Assembly: GCA_964023275.1 (NCBI GenBank)
Contig: OZ029925.1
Span: forward strand, 11,925,184-11,989,183
DNA length: 64,000 nt
Source: Norana najaformis
Lineage: Eukaryota; Annelida; Clitellata; Crassiclitellata; Hormogastridae
Direction of reading: 5' to 3'
The position numbers and the translations under genes are program-made. The notes under the pieces are model-generated. The model was not told the origin of the DNA. It worked only from the letters and a program-made list of their open reading frames with translations, and did no database searches. Position 1 is the stretch's first letter, and each line of letters opens with the position of its first letter. Below are positions 34,201 to 49,200 of the stretch, in pieces.

Positions 34201-37200
34201 TAAGCCTATGAGTATACATGAAGCTTGAATATGCGTGAAACCTACGAGTATACACGAAGTCATAAATATGAATAAAGTCTGTGAATATGAAGTTAATGAT
34301 TATGCATAAAATCTATAGATGTGAATGAAATCTATGAATATGCATCAGGTCTATCGTTGTGCCTACCTTGGTGCCGACTGCCTTGCTGATCTCCCCAAAG
34401 TTGAAGTCTGGATTTTCGTTCTGTATTCCTTTGCGACATTCGCCAGCATAAACGATATATCCACTGATTGTACGCACCTTCTTAATTTGCTGCAGTTAGA
34501 TTGAAAACAGCATCTGATCAGTTGCAATCAGATAACAGAATCGATAGATTGCTCAATTTATCACGACTGATCCATCAATCAATCATATCAAACTGATAGA
34601 ACTGATCAGTTATTATGATAAACAGGACCAGTTTAGATCCATTAGCCACATTTCAGCACTCTTTTGAGGTTCTTAACAGGCACTATATTCATACATACAC
34701 TCATACAAACATACATACATGCCTACAAACATACACAGACACATACATACATACAAACAAACGTACAAACCTGTACATACATACATGCATACGCACATAC
34801 AGATAAAAATACACACATACACACATCCATACATAATATATAAATAAACATCAAATGACTGATTTCATCAGCCAGCTAGATATGGACCCAGCCAACTTCT
34901 CATCACATCATTGATCTAATCTAATCTAAAGACTTCTATAGCACCATTATTATAATGCTCAAGGCATCAATCGATGGTCGCTTCAAGTGAAATCGTAATC
35001 AAAATCATAATCCATTGGAGAAGCGCGGTTGATCCTTACCTTCTTCTTTTTCTTTCCAGAAGTGGGGGTCTGATCGATGCTGAATTCACCCTGGTAGCTG
35101 CTTGTGTCATTGAAGCTTTGGTCAATCGAAGAGCAGAAGTCGACGCTCTCTTCCTCGACCGCTGCGACTTCTGACGACTTCAGCAGCAGCGGAGAAGGTT
35201 CCTGGCAACATAATGCACCCTCCTCTAGCTCAGAAACAATCGTCGTCATCATCAACCTCATTATCAAGATGATTATCATCGCTATCATCATCATGATCAC
35301 TATCAAGGTCATCACCATCAACCTCATCAACATTGCCATAGACAATAACATTGTCATCACCACCAACTCCATTTTTATGATCATCATTATCATCACTTTC
35401 ATAGTCAACCTCATCATGATATCATCAAAACTTTTTTTCCATCATCATCTTAATCATCGTCATCAGACTCTGTGTATGCTATTATGGTATGCTATCACAT
35501 TATCTTATCCTTCTAAGGTAACAAAATAGATAGTGGTGGTATGTTTTGCATCTGTCTCATCTTAAGGTGCAGTTACATCATTGTGTACCTTGCAAGGAAG
35601 GATTGGCTTCTTGAAGAAGTAGATCTCGTCATCACAAACGTTGATTGACAGTGGAACTCTCTGTACAATAAACACACGTCAACCAGTGCCTCAAACAACA
35701 CTTTAATCAACATAAAACTAATGTATCAATCAATGCATAACTGGGTAATATCATCAATAAATGACAATCAGAGTTGATGAGTTGACCACAACATCACCTT
35801 AAAGTACCCTCATGACCTTGACCTCAACTTGCAATATCCCAATGACCTTGCCATTATCTTGAAATACCCTAAAGACTGTGGCCTTACCTTTAAAAACCCT
35901 CATGACTTTGATCTCAACTTGAAATTCCCCAATGACACTGACACTATCTTGAAATACCTTGACCTCACCTTTAAGTACCCTTGCAACTTTGACTTAAAAA
36001 CTTCAAGTACCACAATGACACTGACCTCACCTTGAAGTACCATACCACCTTGCTGCCCATGAAGTACACTAAAACCTTCACCTCAACTTCAAGTCCCTTA
36101 ATGACCTTAACCTCATTTTTGAAGCACCATTATAAAGTTGAACTTGCCTTGAAATAACCTCATAATCTTGACTTTCAAGACCATCATGACCTTGACTTAA
36201 AAGCTTTAAGTAGCCTCAAGACCCCGACCCCACCTTCAGGTTCCCCGTGACCTTGAAGCACTTGCACAACCCTGACCTCACCTTGAGCGGCTTGTTGTAC
36301 TTCTTGACGACCTTTTCTGCCTCGAGATACTTGGACTCGCAGATGTAGACATGAGCCTCAGGGATCTCCGTGACCCGGCACGCAGTGAACTCCTTGTGTG
36401 ACAGAACACTGCAGCGACCGGTGACGCTCAAGACCGGGTTCGTCTGCTCACGAGAGCTCAGAAACACCTCCTTACGGTAGAAGAGCCTCGTTGGTGAGTG
36501 CTCGATGTCGCTCGGAGTCACAAAGTATGGACCGTGGAAGAATGCGTCACCGCTGAGGAAGACAGGCAGTTACTGTCAGTTTCTGTTCAGATGAGGCATG
36601 GTAGTAGGGCAAAAGATAAGGTATGGTAATGTACAAGGTATGGCATGGTATAAGATACAGCAAGATAATGTATAAGACAAGGAAGGGTATGATACGGTAA
36701 TAAATAATATAGTGTATAGTATGGTAACATAAGGTAGGGTACGGTAAGAAAAGGTATGGTAAGAAGGTAATGGTAGGTAATGGTTAGGTAAGATAGTGTA
36801 TAGTAATGGATAAGGTAGGGTACAGTAAGAGAAGGCAAGGCACGGTCAGTTGGTAATTGCATCGATCCTTCGGGTAGGGATAAATGCAAAATGGAAGTAG
36901 AGAAAATGTGCAGAAGTTAAGATTTGATGAGTTGGTAACCAATGGGTAATTGCATAATCGTACCTGGAAGAGGTCCATATCTTATCGACTCTTGCAATCA
37001 GTGGTTTATCTTCTGAACCAGATCTCAGGTAGACACAGTCGCCTGCACACAGACATACAGAATCACAAACAAAGAAGAGCAGTCCTTTGAACTAACCTGG
37101 AAAAGCAGACACAGACCGGTAAAATGTGTTAGCAATTTTATTTTCTTAGCTTTGGCACATAGACAGTCCTCTCCTTCGCCACTAATTCTTCCCACTGACA

Positions 37201-40200
37201 GTGTATAGTCCAAATACTCATTTTATAGCCATGTTTTTCTAATGCAGCAAATAAATATACAAATCAGTAGATTAGACTCGCTTAGACTAACCCAGCTTAA
37301 TCCAGCAGGTCGGTGCCTGATACTGTTCATAATAGGTGCATCCCTCTTCGGCGTTTGCTACATTCTCTGCAACGATCATTTCCCGGTTTCTGTCCGATGG
37401 ATCTACTTGTTCCTCTTCCACCTGGCGATCCGAGTCGCTGGCCGCCTTATCTGCGAATACCGATGCCACACGGACTGGATTGAGAACTTGATCACGTGGA
37501 ACGAGCCGCACATGCTCGTTCTTTGGCACTTGCCAGATCTACAATGAATATTTTGAACATTACCTAATATGGTCAAATCTAATCCAAGATCTAATTACAT
37601 AGTAACCATAGTTTTGATCATGATCTAACATGATCTACTCTATGATGCACTCTAATCCAAGATCTAATGGTACAGTAACCTTTGTTTCGATCGTAATCTA
37701 ACACAATCAAAGACAATCTAATCAATTCGAAGATCTAACAATACACTGTTTGATCAATGCAGGTTTCGATGATGTCCTAACACCACTGGAAACAATCCAA
37801 TCTGCTCAGAGATCTAATGCAGTGCTATTAAGATGTACTTAACAAGAACCATATTAAATATACATGCATGTGAACATATGACCTAATCTTATGTTCGCAT
37901 TGGGTCGACCTACAGAGCAACAGCATCAACTGTTAAACTTATGCTGACCCAAAGTAGTACCATTGTTGTTGGTGATTCAATCATCAGGTTTTGGGACAGA
38001 AAAGCTGAACTGAAGTAATCCATTCTGAAATCTAACGATATCATAACCCTCGTTTCGAGCACGACCACCCGATCCAATCTAATCTGATACCTTGCTTTGG
38101 TCATGATCTATCTCAATCTAATCTAATCTAAGAGCTAATGAAATCAAATCTCTCATTTTGATTATGATCTAACCCAACTAAGATCTAATCTAATTTGAGA
38201 CCTAATAAACTTTTACCTCGTGTTTCAACCACGATCTAATTCGATCTAATCTACTCTGAGATCTATTAGAATGCTGCAGAGTGGATCATAACATACTTTG
38301 ATCTTCTTGAACATCTTGTGTCGGCCAGAATACCTCGACTCACAAACGTAAACATCTTCATCCAAGAAACCCTGGACAGAAGACTCCACAAATTAATTAT
38401 TATACATAATTATTACATGTAGTTCAGTGCGATTTAAAGCAGACTGAAAATTTATGTTGAGCTGTGTTAAGCAAAATTACTGATAATTATTTGTAACTAA
38501 TTAGAATTAGTTTAATAAAGCTATGATTAATTCAACTAACTCACCTTACCTTGGTTATTCTAATCTTGTGACTTCTATAGCACTGTTACCGTAATGCAAA
38601 AGGTATCAATCTGTGGTCACTTTGAAGTGAACCATAGTCAAAAACAAGAACATCATAAATATTCAGTAACGGCTCATGCATAAGCACGACAAGCCGTGTA
38701 TATTTAACACTTGCCTCTGGCTTCATCTTGAAGTACTCCTTGACACACATGATGTAACACTTGCCCAGGACCTTGTCAAAAGGAACGCTGTCATAGAAGT
38801 CACTTTTGAAGACTTCCTTCATAAACATAAAGTAAGATGGTTACCACACATTTATATATGGCCACCCTACACTACTCTAACTTCTACAGCACTGTTATAA
38901 CACGCAAGGCATCAATCGATGGTCCCTTCAAGTGAAGTCACTTCATTATAGTCAAATATCGTAATTCATTGAAGAAGCCCAGTTTAAATTCAATAGGTAA
39001 GAAGGTGAAACAGACGAGTGTTATGTTTAGACCTGAATGACACCAAAGAACTGACAAACCAAAGTGAATTCTAGCCATAAAGAAAGACATTCATAGAGGG
39101 ATAAAGTAAGTTCACAAAAACAGACATACAATAAAACAGAATAATGTTACTGCACATTAATATAGGGCCAACAGGCTGAGACTACATAAATGTTGTTACG
39201 TTAGGGATAAGTAATGTACCTGGTCTAATCTACGGTCAAGTAATGTAATTTAAGATCAGTTAGGGCATGGTAAGGCAATGTAAGTTAAAGTGTAGTAACT
39301 AAATGGTCAAGGCAGTTGCTCATTTACTATAAGCTTCTATCAAAGATAGTCCTCACAGATGTGGTCCCTATGGGTTGAAGGATCTTTTAGCTGAAGCACA
39401 AAAATGACAAGAGCAATCCACCAACCGGATGACCTTTTCTTATGTGGGTTACATGGCTTGACAATTAGCCATCAATTCCATGTGGGATTTGCGCCCCGGA
39501 TGGAGAGCTGTTAGTCGTCGTGAGGTTCCTAAAAGATGCGGTATAAGTAGCCAGATACACACACATACCTTCTGAAGGAACTTGCGGGTGGCCAGGTGGT
39601 AGGTTTCGTTGGGACGAAGGAACCAACAGCCATGCAGCCACTGGTCACCATCGTCTCCCTTGTGAAGATGCTCAATGCAGACTATATGTGGCGCTAGACC
39701 CTTCTCTCTGCCAAAACATAGATTCTTAGATAAATAGATAACAAGATTAACAGATTAATAACTGAATAGAAAAACCAGTAAACGGATTAATATATACACA
39801 AAAGAAATAAACAGATAAATAAATAATGTAAAGTAATGTATTGTAATGTAACAAGCACTTATATAGCGCTCTTCAAGTACCTCTCAAAAGCGCTGATGAC
39901 ACGGCTATCCTACCGATCTAAACAAGTGCGTTTTCAAGTTAACAGAGAATGAACACTGAGTTAAACTAAGTGGAAAAGTACGAATGTTTAATAGATTAAC
40001 AAACATATAAAACAATTTATAAATTAATCAATAAAAGATAGATAAAACTTTAGAGGATGAAAAAATATACAGATAGATAAATTTACTGATTAATAAATAT
40101 GTAGATATAAGAAATAGATAAATAAATATATTAATAATAAATAGAAGACAGAAATAGATAAATAAATAATTGAAACCTAATACAATCACTTATTTAATTA

Positions 40201-43200
40201 ATCTATAAATCAATCATTCTCAATCCATTAATAACTTACTAAATTAATCAATCAATCATTCAAAGCATGAATCTATTATTCAATCAATTTACTCATTCAT
40301 AAAAACCAGGAGCTCAGTAAGAACTGAAACAATACCGAGGCTCAATGTAGACAAAGTCTCCGATGTGGTAAACCTGACCGTTACTCTCGAAGGTGTCTGT
40401 GCCTCCCGGATATTTCTCCTGTGAAACAAAAAAATCAAGGAATAGCAAAGAAATCACTCACTTTTACACATCACTTTCAGAAACATTAACAGTAATTATA
40501 ATAATTATTATTATTACAGCCACCTGAGCTTAAAAAAATTTCTAACTTAATTTTTTCATCTTAGCCTTGGAATAAAGTTCGCTGGGTAAAATAATTTATC
40601 AGTAACAATCACAACAACAACAACGACGACAACGACAACAACTATGATAATAATAACAGTAACAATACCAATAATAATCATAATAATTCTCTTTTCTCAG
40701 GATGGACTTATTCTACACAGGCCTTGGGTGCTTATCACCTTATGTTGTAATAATAGTGTGACTCAAACACTAAGAAACCATTGATCAGTGGCGCTCCAAA
40801 CCTTCCCGGATTCGCATCCGCCATGTCCGCTTCCGTCATCCTCCATTTTATTCCCCGCCGCACCCCCAGTGGTGACATGTCCAGCCATGGCATCGGTTCC
40901 AAGCTTCTTGCGTTCCTCATCATCGCGTTGTTCCTTTGTCATGCGCTCCTTGCGGTTCACCTCAACATGGCGTGTCAGCTGATGTTCTGTGTGACTGAGC
41001 GCAGGAGTCAGGAGGATCTCACCACGTTTGCACAGCTCATCACGCTGCTGGATGAAGTAGAGTTGGAGCTCAACAGAGTCCTCATAGACCTACACACAAT
41101 GGAATGACAAAAGTATGGTATGATAAGGTATGGTAAGATGAAGGCATGGCTATATAAGGTAAGCAAATTGTGGTAAGGAAGGTAAGGTAATTAAGGTGAT
41201 TAGTAGTAGTTCCAATGTTTAACAACACTGTATGGCATCAAAGGCCGTTGACGTCGCCCTCCTCCTTTATCCAGCCTTGGGACTGGCACTACCCGAGAAT
41301 AAGGTGAGGCCAAGATGGAGAGGAATTAGGGACAGTCAGGATGGCAAGGTTAAGTAACTTTAGGTTAAGTATTCAGCTAGGTCATCTGATTGCCTTTATC
41401 TGGTCATATCTGAAGCTAGGACTGTTCATGGTGTACTAGCTTTTTGTAACAAAGTATGGGAAGAGGTAATGCAAAGTAAGGTAAATAAGAAAATCTAAAA
41501 TAAGGAAGTGAAGGTAATGCAGATAAGGTAACTAAAGGTAAAGTAAAAATACGGTAATCACTCAGTTTGTTCTAATGAAATCTTACTTTGGTGCAAGGGC
41601 AAAAGCCACTAGCAACTCAATCTGGCTGACTCACCTGTGAGTCTATGTTGCTCACTTTTCGAGCATACTCAAACACCTCAAACATATCCTCCTGGAAACA
41701 GTCAACTCGCTTGTAGTAACCCTAAAACAAGCAATTAAAACAATTATCAGTCGAAGAGTAGTCTCCTAATCTAACACCAAGAGGGAGCCGTGGATATCAA
41801 GTGTTAGCCACTTCATTAGCTTAGCTTCGGCACATGAGGACTTACGCAAAGCAGAATAGCAGTACCTTGAAACCATGAGAAGACCATGAGAGGCAGCCAC
41901 TGGTATAAAGAAGAAGCATTTGTGACTTCATTTGCTTAGCCTCAGCATACAAGGGATTATGCAACTAACAAGAGCAGTCCCACAAGCCAACTACGAAAGG
42001 CAGCCTGGGCATGAAGAGTTAGCAACTCTGTTTTCTTAACCTCGGCATATGAGGGCTAGAGGCCAGTCCTCTCCCCTGATCTTCCCTCTGACAGTGTATG
42101 GTCAGTGAATTCATCTTTAGAGCTGCCTTTGCTATGGGGCGCAAGGGGGGCAGAAATCCCAAAATATCTTTCTTCTCTGGCAGGGATTTCAATCCCTAGT
42201 TTTGGGAGTCATTCCACGTGAAACAACCCAACAGCCCAACACGATCATCTAAGATTTTGCTGAAACATGTAACAGTTACTCATCTTGACGAAGAACTTTC
42301 AAAACCAAAATTCTAGATCTTTGGGGCAGAACAGACTGATTTATTCGACTGACCAATTGATTGATCAATCAATTTTTTATGCAATAAGACTAGTGCTATA
42401 CTTACTCTGTCCAAGTTTCGCTTGATTTGTTCAAAACTTGGCGCCATTCTGGAAAAAGGAACAAAGGACATCAAAGATAACTCTGGAAATGAAGGCAAAA
42501 AATGTAAAACTAAAAGTAAAGTAAAGTAAAGGTAATTAAAAGTAAATCTGAAAATGAACGCAGGTGTAGCTTAGCAAAGCAAGAAGTGCCATAGGGTACA
42601 TGGCCAATCACACATGTAGATCTCATTACTTCTCTTCATTTTTCTAAAGTGCACGAGACTGTAAGTAAGCAAGCAAAATACCGGATCGGTTTCTTGGTGT
42701 CATCGTCACCATCCTCTGAAGCAAGGCGTGATGGAAGTTCCAGGAAGGAATCACTGAAGCATCTGCCTTCCTCATCCTATCAACAAATCGAGAAACCACC
42801 ATCAATGCATCTTAAGCTGGTTGTGCACTAATACGAATGCACTCTTTTTAAAGTTTGTACATCACTGATCAACAGACTATTGACAAACATATTGAGAGAC
42901 AATTGACTGATCACTCAGCCGTCTGTCACTGATAGAAGACTGGCTGACTGACCGACTGATTGATCGACAGTGAATACCGTGTGGCTGTAGGTTGAAATGA
43001 AGAGGTTCATCATGAGTTCCTGAACAAGTGCTTGAACATCGGGAACCTCGTTGCTGTCGTCATCTGAACACAACTGCGACTTTTTCTCCAGGCAGACTCT
43101 CTGCAGGGTCAATGCATCCTGGCAACCAAAACAAAGAAACATACAAGTAAATAAACAAATAAAAAATACACAAAGCAAGTACAGTACATAATAAACAAAC

Positions 43201-46200
43201 AAAATTCATCCTTATTTTAAATTTTTTTAAATTATTGCTTTATTTCTATTCTGATTTTATTGTTATTGTTAAGATAACCGATAAAACATCACAAAGCAAA
43301 AATTCCAGAAAAAAGTTAAGTTCCCCTTTTTTCTTCTGTAGCGTTGCTTACATATTGCAATAACCAAAACCTGCTTTACAGTCTCAACAGACACACCGGT
43401 TATCACTGGAGAGAGAGTGCTACTAAGGCCTTCTACAGCGATTAACCAAACACAAAATCAGCTGCCAGCAATAGTTATGAATAGACCCTGGTTTGTGCCT
43501 CAGCAAGTACATGTAAAAGCCAACCTCTGATATGTTGACTGTTCAAAACCACTCTGTTCAATCGAGCTTTTGTGCAGCCAGGTCAAAGGTGACTGTGAGG
43601 AGCATTTCTTGAAGAAGTGCAGTATACAAGTTAGCAGTTACAATTACAAAGAGTAACAGAAAAGAAAATTCAAATGCCTCTTTTCATCACGACATATATA
43701 GAGCCTATTGGGCTACATAGATGCCTATGAAAGAAAGAAATGCCTGTCTTGATTGTCAAACAAGATGGCTGGAGACAGGAACAGAGCTCTCTGACGGATT
43801 TTCATGGTTATATAAACACTTAGAAAAAAGTACATAACACACTTGCAAGCAAAGCACTTACCTTGTAGATAAGTGATTCCGGTTCATTATAGCGACAAGC
43901 GTTGTCAAACATGAGGACGAGGTCAGAGACCATGTCCTCGATGCCATGATACTGGTTGGCCATCATCCGTGCAAACACCTTCTGCATGTCAACTGGCTTC
44001 TTTATGATCTCATAGTAATCCGGATAATCCTAAAAGACGTAAAGTGCCAAGACATAACAATCCGGAGTAGGACGCCCTGAGGTGTAATAGTTAGCGAGTG
44101 TAATATTCTGAAGGCTAAAATTACAAAGTGTAATACACTGGAACATAATACACTTGAACATCATGCTCTCAAACTTAATACTCTTGAACTTAATACTATA
44201 GATCGTAATAACCTGTACTGTAATTCAGCCCCTGATGCAGAGCTTAATGCCAAACACCCTAGCAATCAGCCTGTGTCATGTGGCTCCCTCTGGTCAATGA
44301 CTTACACTTCTTGATGGTAGCTTCATAAAGGGAGTTGAAAGCGTCCGACCGCGAGAGTCATTGTAGTCGCGAATGGCACCATACAGTTCCTGCAACTTTG
44401 ACATCAGCGACGAAGTTGGCTTCACCTTAGGTCGACTGCAAAAAATACAACAATTAAATAAACAAACAACAAACAAATAATTAAGTAAATAAACAAATAC
44501 TTAAGTAAATAAAAGTCAACAATTAAACAAACAAGTTAACACACAAGGACATAAACAAGTATACAATCAGTATGTACAAAAACAACTAAGAAACAAGTAA
44601 ACAAAACAATTACATTACTTTGAGCAGGCAAGTAATGAAACCAGTTACGAAGGAGGTAAGCCAATAAAGTAAGCAAGTAAGGTAAGGCATGGCACTTGAT
44701 TACGGGGTACTATGGCCGATTAGATAGAGTGCTTGGATTGTAACGCAGAGAATACGGCATCAATTTCCCTTGAGACGGTTACTGTGTAGGGATCTTGAGT
44801 AAGTCCTTCACTCACAATTGCTCAATGCCATCGACTGAAGCTTAGTCATTAGACAGTGGTGCTTAATAAATGCAGAAATAACAATGATAATAATAATAAT
44901 AATAAGGTAGGCAGGTAGGTACATAGGTGGGTAAATCAATGACAAGACAAGTACCTAAATAAACGGGTGACTGTAAGTAGGCCAAGTACCAGTAAATAAC
45001 TTAGGAATCAGTACGTAAATAAGTATATGTAGTGTTATCGGATGTTAAGAAGGTACTAATACTGAAGACAATGTTTTCTAGTTTTGCACAGCCTCACAAT
45101 GTTGATTTCACGTGAAGGCAAGGGATTCAAACCCGTGATGCAAAGGTGAAAAGTCGATGCATTAGCCACCCAGCCATCATATGAATATTCATACATAGGC
45201 CAACTATTCAGCTATTAAGTACATAAGTAAGTAAAGTACACGAAATAATGAGAAATGTGTTGTATCATGCAAAAGCAATCACGAAAATTCAAACAAGAAT
45301 GAGATATGCGATACAGGACAACATGCATACAATATGCACAAGTCACACGTCTAAACGATCACACGCTTTGCTGACAAAAGAACTGTAAACCTTCGAGTAT
45401 ACCGTGAATATTACGTACTAACTAGATGTAAATGTTCAAGAATAAAGCATTATTTCACGTAAATCGTTGAATACATGTTCAAGCATTCACCACAAATATT
45501 TAGTTAAAATGTGCCCTTGCTTATCACAACTCTTTGCCCAACATGTTACCAGCATTCATTGCAATCTTTGAAAAAACAAACTACATTGAAAAAATCTATA
45601 ATTAAAATGAACTTTACTTCATCTCAAATCTTTGAAGAAAATACCCCCCCCCTTTCACTACAATTCCCACACACACCAAATAAAAAGAATCTCCTCATAA
45701 TAAAATGATAAACATAAAAAATCATTATTATTACTAGTAGCAGTAGTAGTAATAATAATAATAATAATAATAATGGCGTCAGACATCTTTTAGAGTAATC
45801 CAAGAAAGGGGGTACCTTGTCGTCAAGGATAAATATAAGGTTTTACCATGTTGCTGTGGGACACCCTAAAATCCTTCATATCTCCAGACTTGTATATCAA
45901 ATGTTAACAAAAAAAATGATAAAAAATAATAATTAGGGCAATAATAATAAAAATAATAACAATGACAATAATAGCTAGTTTTCATCAAACACCAGTAGTA
46001 GTAATAGTACACAAAAGTAGTAGTAGTATTAATAGTGATAACAATATTAACAAAATATCAATGATCTCAATGATGAGGTCTGAATTTCTGCCCTTAGTTT
46101 TTAATTTCAACGGGATCATTTCTACATAGGGTAACAAAAAATAATAATAATAAACATTTAATTGCTAACTGCTAATGACAATAGAAAATAACAACGACGT

Positions 46201-49200
46201 TCACATTCACATCGAAACACCAGAACATCCACAGATGGAGAAATGGGTAGAAAAGTGGTAGAAAAACGGTCCAGGCAGGATGAACATTTGGAAAAGACTA
46301 TTCCATACCACAATTCCATCTGTCTCCCTGGCTGATTTGGACTCCAAAATCGTTCACCAAAATTTGGGATCCAAATCGGCCAACAGAATCCAACAATTAT
46401 TTACATGGGGCTAATGTAATCTAATGACTTCACTAGTGCTGTATATTGCAGTGCCCAAGGTTCACTTTACGTCAAATCATAATCAAAAATTGTAATCTGC
46501 TGGTGAAGCCAGGTCGAAATTCAACAAGTCAGAAAACCAGAAGTCAAGCTACGTTGGGTAAGCAAGTTGAAAGAGACAAGTCTTAAGCTTAGACCTGAAT
46601 GACATCAAAGAACTAACAGAACTGGATGGCAAATTCCAAATCTTGGATCAACTAATGAGACTGAGAATGCTGAAGAAGCCAACACTAAGACTGTCCTGGT
46701 ACAAGGCACAAAAATAGTCACTGTCCATTGATCATGCGCATTACCTGTTGGTACGACAGGTCAGCATGGAACAGGGACAGCTGGCCGATTTCAATGCAGC
46801 ACTTTCTAAACTATAAGACAGATTTTAAACTGGATTCTTTGTTCAATGGGTAATCAGCGTAACGAAGGCAGTATTGGCATAATATTGCCGGAAGTTAAAT
46901 CTGTGAAGACAATAACTTGCAGAGAAACCAACAGTGTCGCTCACAGGCATTAGATGGCTAATCCTTAAATGTAATTTGAGTATGAAAGACGTAGCCTACA
47001 GGGGAAAGTCATGAATCTTCAGCTCATGGGCTAACTCATAAGCTCAATGCAATTAAAAGGTGCCAGGCCTATGTCAGTTGTGGACCAACATTAGAAGTTT
47101 GCTAAAGAGAATGAGGGAACCTCTGTACACAATGGAACTGAGGAAAAAACAAGCCAACGAGGTGAACGCATGAACAATAACATGGGAGATAGGAATCTTC
47201 TTAAATTAGTGGAATAAAATACAGGTATAAACGACTAAGGTGTGAAATACGATACTTCCTAGATGAAACGACAAATATATATCAGTTTATAAAATTTAGG
47301 TAATTTAAGATTGTGTTTAACAGCACATTTCACTAGCAGAATTTAAAACCAAAACATGTAGCCCAACTTCCAGTCAACTGGGACCAGACTATCACATATA
47401 ATAAGAATTTTCCAGTGGTAAGGAAAAGTAATAAAAGAGTGACACATAATAAGCTAAGTTTTCAGAGATACAGAGAAGCAACTTTTAACAATTAAAATTT
47501 AAATCACTAGTTCAGATTCCGGAAGCATTCGAAAGTTCTGGACGTAAAGCCATACTGCATGTAACAAGGAGAATCTGGTGGTAAAGAAAATAACATAAAC
47601 GCACGGAGAAGTAGTTTTAATGATCAAAATTGAAATCACTAGCTCAGATTCTGCAACAGTTGAAAATGTGCACCACTTCAGTCGCCCCATCCTGCCTCAA
47701 CCGTACGCAAAGCCGACACAGATACGGTAGCAAAACCACTTATCACGAAAATGGCCAAACTTTTACAGATTTTACCTCAGCCTCGCAGAACGCAAGATAC
47801 AAGACCTACAAAGAGATAGAACGAGGAACAGACTCATGACCTGCATCATTCGACTGGAGCTTGAACGATGCAAAGGTGCGCTCGTCAGAAGACACCAAGA
47901 TAACGCATTCAGGAAATCCCACATCCTCTGTAAATCTTTGCATATGACACACTGTTTATCTTGCTCTGTTTACTCTATAAAATAACTAGTAACTGATTTA
48001 CTGATATTTCTGTTAACGTTTTTATCTTTACAAATGCTGCTTATTCGTTAATTTTAAAATATTACTTATTTTTTGGTACTTTTGTTTTAAAACTTTTAAA
48101 GCTTCTGTGGAACTAGACAAGTAATGCATTTGAACTTCTATGTTTTATCCTTTTTGGTATTTGATTATCAATCACAGGTGTATTGCAGGCTTCTGATAAA
48201 TTTCCTTTTGATGGGATCGCGTTATACTCGAAGATCGACGATAAACCCACGGCCCTAGGGTTTACACAAATAAACCATAAAATAGTGAAGAACCACTGGA
48301 ATCAGGTCATGTAGTGTAAAGTTCACAGTAATTTACAGAAGAAGAATTGACAGATTTATGTAACACTGAATTACAATTATGTTAACATTTACTGAAGTAT
48401 GTTAACATTTACTGAAGTATCTTAACATTTACTGAAGTATCTTAATTTAAGTAAAATTTACTGAGGTGAATGAATCACAAAATTTACTGAATTACATAAA
48501 ATTTACTGGTGATTAAACTGCACAGCATTCACTACATTATGCAACATTCACCTGGCCTCGATCTTGCGGGTCACGGCGTTGCTAACGTCACCGGTACCTT
48601 TTCACCCCCAGATATTAACAAATCACAACTGTTTCAGAGATATTCTCTTTGTTTTGGATTGATTTTACATCACTCTTGGTTGCTTAACACCTTAGGGTAT
48701 AAAATAATAGTAATATCTTATCTGCCTTTGGAGACTGATGCAAGGTTCACTTGCTTTTATTATGCCTCTCCATCCTGGTCTAGCATCATTATTACTATCG
48801 CTCTCAGAAGCACCTCTCCAGATAGCCTAAAAACTGGCTGGAAAAGGCCTGATTTTCCAGAGATCTGCTTCCCACATACTCACAACCTACTTTTAATTCC
48901 TGAGGGATCATTCTCACCTTGGGAAAAAAGAAAAATAATAATAATAATAACTCCTAACTTAATTTTTTAGTTCCTGAGGGATCATTTTTACCTCGGGTTT
49001 AAAAAAAAATAATAACCTTCTTGTGCTCGACTTGGTGCTGCTGGGTGTCAATTCGTCGATCTGGGGCAGGGAGCGGACCTGGCTGAGCAGGACCTGCTCA
49101 AGGAGTGTCGCATCTTTGAAGACCTGCGATCCTTCTTCATTGTAATGGCGAGCATTGTTGAACATCAGTTCAAAGTCGGAAACAAGAGCCGCCTGAGTGC

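Noticed and set aside
35104-35529. 141-codon Ile-rich plus-strand open frame
   Set aside because: Antisense to PBRM1 exon 31 and over an ATC trinucleotide tract.
37287-37529. Plus-strand 101-codon frame at 37242-37547
   Set aside because: It is the antisense of PBRM1 exon 27, which matches human PBRM1 in the linker between the BAH domains.
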